A stretch of DNA of 46,195 nucleotides from Mastigamoeba balamuthi (taxonomy: Eukaryota > Evosea > Mastigamoebida > Mastigamoebidae), in the NCBI GenBank assembly GCA_902651635.1, contig CACRSC010000073.1, positions 1-46,195 of the forward strand, read 5' to 3'. Shown piece by piece: positions 40,662 through 46,195 of this stretch. A program made the position numbers and the translations under genes. The notes below the pieces were generated by a model. The model was not told the origin of the DNA, made no database searches, and was given only the letters and a program-made list of their open reading frames with translations. The number at the start of each line of letters is the position of its first letter. Position 1 is the first letter of the stretch.

Positions 40662-41090
40662 CCGCGCGCTCTCGCTGGCTCGCTGGCGACCGGGTCTCGG
40701 TGCTCTCTCTTGGCTTGCTGGCAAATTGGACGTGGCCCCCGCTTCTTCCGGAAGATATTCGCCTAGGAAAAAATATCCCCGGAATGTGGTTGTGTAACTT
40801 TCTCACCGGTTTCCTTTGCTAGATGCAGGCGGGCACTCACCCAGCGCTGGAGGAAAAGTCATGCAGCGCGGTGCACGGCGCTGGAAAATGATCAGCCGGT
40901 GAGGTGCAGAGGGGTCGCGTTGTTGTTGTTGTTCTGAAGGGAGGAAGGAATTGCACACACTCAGTGCATTCCGTTGATTTTTGCGCTTGATTTCGATTTG
41001 GGTGATTTCCGCTTTTTTCCCGGGGTTAGATTTCCCCTGATTTTCCGGTGGGGGGAAAATAGCTGCCGCAGCGCAACCGACGCGAGCTGT
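40662..41090. promoter_or_regulatory. Intergenic region upstream of the GHMP kinase, AT-rich islands
   Basis: Contains ggaagatattcgcctagg, aaaaaatatccccgg (40741-40782) and a T-rich block with gatttccg, gatttcccc and attttccggtgg (40975-41055). The first part is upstream of the kinase start on the minus strand; the second lies just after the stop of tetraspan copy 1. Promoter and 3' UTR roles are inferred. Confidence 0.4.
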
Positions 41091-42087
41091 CTAGAACGAC
41101 AGGTACGAGCTCTTGGGCGTGATACCCATAGCCGTCAGCGAGGCCACCAGCGACGTCGCGGCGGCCACGACCGTCAGCGCGAACCCCGTCACTGCGAAAA
41201 ATACCCAGAGTTAAAAATCAATCATCTGCACGCCAAGCAGCAGGCGCCTTTACAAAGCCAGTAGAATTGAACTCCGAGAGCGCAGGGAGGGAGGGGGGCG
41301 AGAGAGAGAGCACGCACGGGGGTGCCACGAGGCGTCGATCTTGTCGTACTTGCCCATGTACGAGTCGCAGGGGCTCTTGTCGGCGCTCAGTATCGTGAAG
41401 GCCGAGCAGAGGAGGCCCTCGTCCTCCTTGAACTTCTTGGCATGGTTGGCCGCGTGCCACGAGAACGCGAACACGAACCCGGCGAACGCCGCCACGCCGA
41501 CAATGACCATCAGCAGCCTGCAGGGATGGATGTGAGTGGCGCCGAGAGAGGAGAGAGTGTGTGGGTGTGGGTAGCGCACTTGATGAAGCAGCCGCACTTC
41601 TTCATGGCCTTGCCGAAGGCCAGCACGAGGACGATGAGGATGGCGAGCACGCCCGAGCAGATGATGGCGATGAGGTTGGCGCCCAGCGTGCCCTTGTAGA
41701 GCTCCCTGAGGTTGTCTGGGGGTTCGTCAGCAAGGGAGAGAAGAGAACTGTCGGTTGGGCGGGTGTGGGGCTCACCGGGGTGCTTGTCGTCCTCCTTGTA
41801 CCAGCTCGCCGTCTCCTCCCACGTGTAGCCTGCGGCAGGTCAGAAGAGGCCATGTCCGGAGGGAGCTGGAAAGGGGGCCCTTGCGTACTGACGCCGCTGT
41901 TCTTCATCTCCAGGCGGAACCAGACGGTGTCAGGCGCCAGCGAGGCGATGCCCAGCCCTGAGCACAGCAACGCCAGCCGTCAGTACAGATCGTGTGCGCA
42001 GCCGTCGAGTGCCCGGAGAGGCTCCGCACCGATCGAGGCGAGCGCGCAGACGAGGCAGACGATGGCGGCAACGGCGGAGTGGCCCAT
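41091..42087 (-). CDS. Four-TM membrane protein, tandem copy 1
   Basis: Six exons (42087-42030, 41957-41889, 41829-41776, 41715-41580, 41517-41318, 41191-41091) give 205 residues. Four hydrophobic segments are visible: VAAIVCLVCALASIG near the N-terminus, LIAIICSGVLAILIVLVLAF, LLMVIVGVAAFAGFVFAFSW, and FALTVVAAATSLVASLTAMG at the C-terminus. A first extracellular loop contains TVWFRLEMKN and WEETASWYKE; a second loop has a Cys pair (LLCSAF and SPCDSYMGKYD). The topology resembles small tetraspan families such as claudin/PMP22 or SUR7 types, but I see no diagnostic motif and leave it unnamed. The intron positions and phases are identical to copy 2 at 42618-43583, and each junction joins in phase by homology with that copy. 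Confidence 0.78.
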
Positions 42088-42617
42088 GGGTGCGGTGCGG
42101 TGAGGAGGTGTGAGCGAGTGGGGGTGTCTTAATAAAATGAAACAAATTGCGTCACAAGGTGCACCCAGTACCCCACCCCACCCAGAATGTGAAAAACGGC
42201 GTGACAGGGGGCAGCGAGTCAGTTAGCCAGTTGCTGCCTCCATTAGGATGCCCTGGAGCAAGCGGGACCAGCCGGCAGTACCCACTCCGCCGAGCCCGCG
42301 GCCCTCAGCCCAAGAGGGCACTGGAGCACAGAACCTACGCACCTCAGAGAACTGAACCTCACTGCGGGGTTTTCTAAAACCGTCATTTACCAGCTGAGGG
42401 AATATTGGCGGCGATTTCAATAATCAACGCGCTTCGCGGCGAGCGCGAGAGCGAGGCTGGGAGGGGTCGTTTTGCATTTCCGAATGTTCCCGTACGGGTG
42501 GGATGAATACACTGAGTTCGTGCACTTTTGGGGGGAGGGGGTATTGATTGAAATGTCACCGAGTGTGTTTTCCCCTTTCCCCTGCGGACAAAAAAGCAGC
42601 GCAATACGCGAGGTCGA
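42088..42617 (-). promoter_or_regulatory. Upstream region of tetraspan copy 1 / 3' flank of copy 2
   Basis: On the minus strand, about 33 bp before the copy 1 ATG, lies tttcattttattaagac. Copy 2 has tttcattaagg at the equivalent place (about 43635-43650), so a TATA-like core element seems conserved. The rest (42150-42617) shows no gene. Confidence 0.45.
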
Positions 42618-43583
42618 CTAGCATGACAGGGCCGCATCCTTGGGCGTCACACCCATGGCAACCAGCGCCGCCACCAGCGAGGTCGCAGTGGCCGCGACCG
42701 TCAGCGCGAACCCGGTCACTGCGTTGAAAGACATCGCCAAAACCGCAAAGTCAGAAAATTCGCAGTCAGTTCTGCCGAGGGCAGACAACTGAGCGGAGGC
42801 AACGCACGGGGATGCCACGAGGCGTTGATGTTGTCGTAAGAGCCCATGTACGAGTCGCAGGGGCTCTTGTTGTCGCCGAAAATCACGCAGACAGTGGCGG
42901 CGTCCTCCTTGAACTTCTTGGCGTGGTTTGCCGCGTGCCACGAGAACGCGAACGCGAACCCGGCGAACGCCGCAACGCCGAGGATGACCATAAGCAGCCT
43001 TTGCATCGCGGAGCCGGGCCCCGTGTGAGGTCGCCATGTCCACCGCGGGGGGAATGGGCAGAGGTAAAAGGGAACTGCGCACTTGATGAAGCAGTTGAGC
43101 TTCTTCATGCTCTTGCCGAAGGAGAGGACCATCACGACGAGGACGGCGAAGACGCCCGAGACGATGACGGCGAGGCAGTTGGCGCCCAGCGTGCCCTTGT
43201 ACAGCTGACGGAGGTTATCTGCGAGCAGGGCGCCCCATGTCAGCACAGAAGGGAACCGAAATCAGGACAGAAGCCAGTGCACCAGGGTGGTCCTTCTTGT
43301 ACCAGCTCGCCGTCTCGTCGTTCCCAATGGCTGCAGGGAGGGAGAGGAGGTCAGAGGTTGCAACAAGCTCCAGTCCGCGTACTGAGGCCGCCGACGTCGA
43401 GGTTCCAACGGAACCACACGGTGTCGGGCGCCAGCGAGGCGATGCCCAGCCCTGCACGTCGTCGTCAAGCAACCCTGTCAGCTGGACTGAACGGCACAAT
43501 GAACACAACAACGGGGGTCGCGCACCGATCGAAGCGAGCGCGAAAGCGAGGCAGACGAAGGCGGCGGCGACAGAGTGACCCAT
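42618..43583 (-). CDS. Four-TM membrane protein, tandem copy 2
   Basis: Six exons (43583-43526, 43451-43383, 43330-43283, 43218-43083, 42998-42808, 42718-42618) give 200 residues. Hydrophobic segments: VAAAFVCLAFALASIG, LAVIVSGVFAVLVVMVLSF (about 73-92), LLMVILGVAAFAGFAFAFSW (about 104-124), and FALTVAATATSLVAALVAMG (about 168-188). Exons 1, 2, 4 and 6 have the same length as in copy 1; exons 3 and 5 differ by 6 and 9 nt, all in frame. Protein identity is high in TM2-TM3 and the loop SWHAANHAKKFKED, lower in loop 1. The family is not recognised. Both copies start MGHS, with no sign of a cleaved signal peptide beyond the first TM. Confidence 0.78.
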
Positions 43584-44228
43584 GGCTGTGAGAGGGAGCT
43601 TGACTGTGCGGAGATGTGTTACAAAGTGCGGGCTCCTTAATGAAATCGATGAACCAACTGTCATAGGCAACGGTGATTCTTGATCTCCAATAACCGACGG
43701 GTTGAACCCTAGAAAAAGAATCCGACAATTCCCACCCGTAACACTGTAACAAGGTGCAGTCACGAATTCGAGGGAGACGGGACACGGGGGCGCGAGACCC
43801 CGATGAGCGCACAGCAGCTCCGAGTCCTGCGCGACAACCGCGATCTTTGCATCTCCGTCGCCAGTGGCATCGACGTTAGGCTGATAGGGGAGGGGAGCCT
43901 GAGCAGGAGGCGCACGTGGTGGACTTAGTCCCACCAAGGGCAAAGACCAGTAACCAATCAGTTTCCCTTTGCTCAGGAGCACTCGTTTTGGCTCGAAGAC
44001 ACCAACAGAGCAGTCCAAAGACGGGCAGACTCCAATAGCACACATCCTGAAGAACCAAATGCCCGCCCGCCATGCGCGTGCAATGCATGTTTACACAAGC
44101 AGCCGCGGGCCCCAGCAGTCCCTTTGAGAAAGAAGGGGGAGAGGGGAGCGCCTCCAAACACCGCGGCACCCGGACGCGGTATGCGCACGCGCCGCCGCCT
44201 CCCGCCTGGCGCTGCACAGCGCGGCCGG
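43584..44228. other. Intergenic between tetraspan copy 2 and importin alpha
   Basis: No supported gene. A 41-codon plus-strand frame starts at 43803 (MSAQQLRVLRDNRDLCISVA) and looks protein-like but ends quickly without an obvious donor joined to another exon. AT-rich DNA at 43610-43760 is the likely promoter of tetraspan copy 2. Confidence 0.45.
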
Positions 44229-46195
44229 TCACTTCTGGACCGACGCAGTGGCGCCCACGCGCCACGGGGGGTAGTCGACGTCCTGCTGCATGGGGCAGTC
44301 CTCGGGCACCTGCACGGGCCAGCAACGGCGCGCCAGCGTTCAGCGGCACGTGCGGACCCGCGCGGGGGCTTTGAGGGGGAGGAGCGGGCGAAGACGGACG
44401 CTCGAGTAGTAGCGGTCGATGAGGGCGCTGGCCTGCGCGTAGAGCCCCTCGTTGTCGTGGACCTGCAGGGTCTCCATCGCCTCGATGCCCCCGCCCTCCT
44501 CGACCAGCCTCACGCCCTGCGTGCGCGGCGTAGGGGCTTGAGGACGCGGCGGAGAGGGGGGCGCCGCATCGGGGGCGCTGGGGGCGCTGCTGGAGGTGGC
44601 CAGACCGAGGGGTGCGCGGCGAGGACCATCTCGATGAAGCTCAGCGCCATCCCCGCGACCTCGATGTCGTAGGGGGCCGCGCGCAGCAGCGCGAAGAACC
44701 CCGCGAGCGCGCCCTGGTCGACGGCGGCGATCATGGCCGCGCGGTCGACCGAGAGGTTCATGAGCGCGTAGGCGACCTCCTTGCGGATCTCAAACTGCGA
44801 GCCGACGACGAGGCGCACGAGGTCGCCGAGGAACCCCGCGTCCAGCAGCGCCTGGCCGTGGGCGCGCGAGGCGGCCACGTTGCTGACGACCCACGCGGCC
44901 TCCTTGAGCACCGCGCGGTGCTCGTTGGTGCGCAGCAGCGCCAGCAGCGTCGGCAGCAGCGACGGGCACTTGGCGAGCAGCGCCTGCGTGGCCTCGTCCG
45001 ACGCGCAGACGATGTTGCCCAGCACGCGCAGCGCGGGGATCATCTGCGCCGAGCACGTCGTGGGGCCCAGCAGCCCCGCGAGGTGCTCGCAGGCCCCGGG
45101 CGCCGCGAGCATCGCGTCGGCGAACGCGGGGTCCCTGGCGGTCATGTACGCCGCGAGCCACAGCGACTCGACGGCCACGCCCTCGTTGGCCGACTGCACA
45201 AGCGCGGGCAGGGGCTCCGCGACGCCGGCCGCACGGAAGGCATCGATGTCGGGGTCGGGCCCGCGCGCGAGGTTCGTCAGGGCGAAGGCGGCGGTGCGCA
45301 CGACGCTGACGTCGCGCGAGCGCAGCAGCGCCGAGAGTGCGGGGACGGCGCCCGCGCGGACGACGGCGTCGCGCATCTCCGAGCTGTCGCTGGACATGTT
45401 GGCCAGGGCCCACGCGGCCTGCTCCTGCAGGGCCTGCAGCGCGGCGAGAGACCAGAAATTCAATTCAGTTCGAAACGGCAATTGAATTCGCCAATTTCGT
45501 GCGCGGGCGAATTCCAGGATTCAAGGGGCGAGGGCGCACAGTGGAGGTGCCCCCGAGGAGCAGGACCAGGTGCGGCGTCGTCTCGAGCAGCGCCTTGGCC
45601 TGGTCCACGGTCCCCGCCGCGAGGTCTGACACACACCCAAAAAGGGGGAACATCACTGAGCACTCCCGGAATCGAACCCGGAACCCGAGCAAAAACAAAC
45701 AGAAACCACCTCCAAATCAATTGACGTCCCCGTCACTGAGGGGGAGAGCCGCGGGGGGCCGTACTGGTGATGCACCAGGCGGCCTCGAGCTGCATGGCGT
45801 CGTTGGACGTGGCGAGGAACCCCGCGAGCACCTGCACGGCGCCGGCGTCGATGGCCGTCTGCACGGCGGCCGTGCACGCGCCGTCGTCGCCGGCCTCTGA
45901 CGCCAGCATCCGCCGCAGCCCCCGCAGCGCCTCGATCCTCCCCGCCGCCCCCTGCCCCTGCCCCTGCGCCCCGCCGCACGCCGCCACCGCCGCGCGCAGG
46001 TCGGCGGCCGTCCGCGGCGTGGGCGTGGCGCCGAACTCCTCGTCGGGGTTGGAGCGGTGGCGCTTGGACGAGACCAGCTGCTCGCGGCGGCTGCGGCGCG
46101 ACGACTCGCTGCGCTCCCGCTGCCGGTCCGTGATCGCCAGCAGCTCCGCCACCCCCGCCCCGCGCACGCCCTCCCGCCGGGGCGCCCCCGCCGCC
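44229..46195 (-). CDS. Importin alpha (karyopherin alpha), 5' end beyond the window
   Basis: Five exons are visible (46195-45765, 45625-45540, 45433-44606, 44516-44400, 44309-44229). The first contains a basic importin-beta-binding-type segment (RRSRREQLVSSKRHRSN). Armadillo repeats follow with family motifs AAWCITNLAAGTVDQAK, LQEQAAWALANMSSDSSEMR, RTAAFALTNLARG, ALRVLGNIVCASDEATQ, VLKEAAWVVSNVAAS and KEVAYALMNLSVD. The C-terminal helix region is GVRLVEEGGGIEAMETLQVH and NEGLYAQASALIDRYYSS, and the tail is acidic/aromatic (PEDCPMQQDVDYPPW). The usual Trp-Asn arrays are altered: several WxxxN positions are kept (WALAN, WVVSN) and others are replaced (YMTAR, FALTN). The protein carries NLS cargo into the nucleus with importin beta. 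The frame is open to the window edge, so the start is missing. Introns are 139, 106, 89 and 90 nt. Confidence 0.9.

Noticed and set aside
43803-43928. A 41-codon plus-strand gene starting MSAQQLRVL
   Set aside because: Protein-like at first sight, but it ends without a convincing donor or further exon; recorded only as part of the intergenic description.
45655-45700. A complete tRNA gene
   Set aside because: The T-arm-like sequence has no A box, no complementary 5' acceptor strand and a mismatched T stem.

Overview
The window is a GC-rich, gene-dense eukaryotic nuclear segment. Genes sit on both strands and are mostly cut by very short introns (45-150 nt; a few of 170-520 nt). The gene set includes a Rac/Rho GTPase, DH-PH RhoGEFs, an SH3 protein, an SR140-type splicing factor, an SRI-domain protein, importin alpha, a full-size ABCB transporter and a Taka-amylase-like enzyme. 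With the intron style, this suggests a free-living amoeboid protist, most likely an amoebozoan of the Mastigamoeba/Acanthamoeba kind. That placement is inference; nothing here fixes the species. Many introns start with GTGCGC rather than GTRAGT, and at least five are best explained as GC-AG introns.

Layout. 1-923: CT microsatellite, intron-like DNA and the last exon of a Rho-family GTPase (+). 1399-3713: SR140/U2SURP homologue (-). About 3996-4788: a small low-complexity protein (+). 5262-8197: membrane-anchored GH13 alpha-amylase (+). 8654-10273: an SRI-domain protein and a small arginine-rich protein (both -). 10479-12690: a DnaJ-type zinc-finger mini-protein (-) and a damaged second copy beyond an N gap (11355-12068). 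12921-14578: RhoGEF copy A (+). 14915-21715: a head-to-head pair of receptor-like proteins, each with an extracellular FG-GAP beta-propeller, one transmembrane helix and a cytoplasmic PARP-type catalytic domain, separated by only 108 bp. 21734-22764: SH3 plus Cys-rich protein (-). 22890-23338: small three-exon gene (-). 23440-27971: ABCB transporter (-). 28479-29855: RhoGEF copy B (+). 30223-37763: a tandem family of large proteins with ankyrin-like and armadillo-like repeats. The second copy ends in a UBR-type zinc finger, the first lacks it, and a relic lies between them. 37936-38670: canonical ankyrin protein (+). 39076-40661: GHMP kinase (-). 41091-43583: two tandem six-exon four-TM proteins (-). 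44229-46195: importin alpha, 5' end outside the window (-).

The most unusual content is the bidirectional FG-GAP/TM/PARP pair, which looks like a cell-surface receptor system signalling through ADP-ribosylation; the second member has Asp where the first has the catalytic Glu. Next is the ankyrin-ARM-UBR family. The N gap inside its first member (32022-32594) is flanked by 484 bp that is repeated almost exactly, offset 1057. That looks like an unmerged contig overlap, and collapsing it restores one open reading frame. Exon coordinates below were deduced by hand from homology, reading phase and splice sites, without transcript data.
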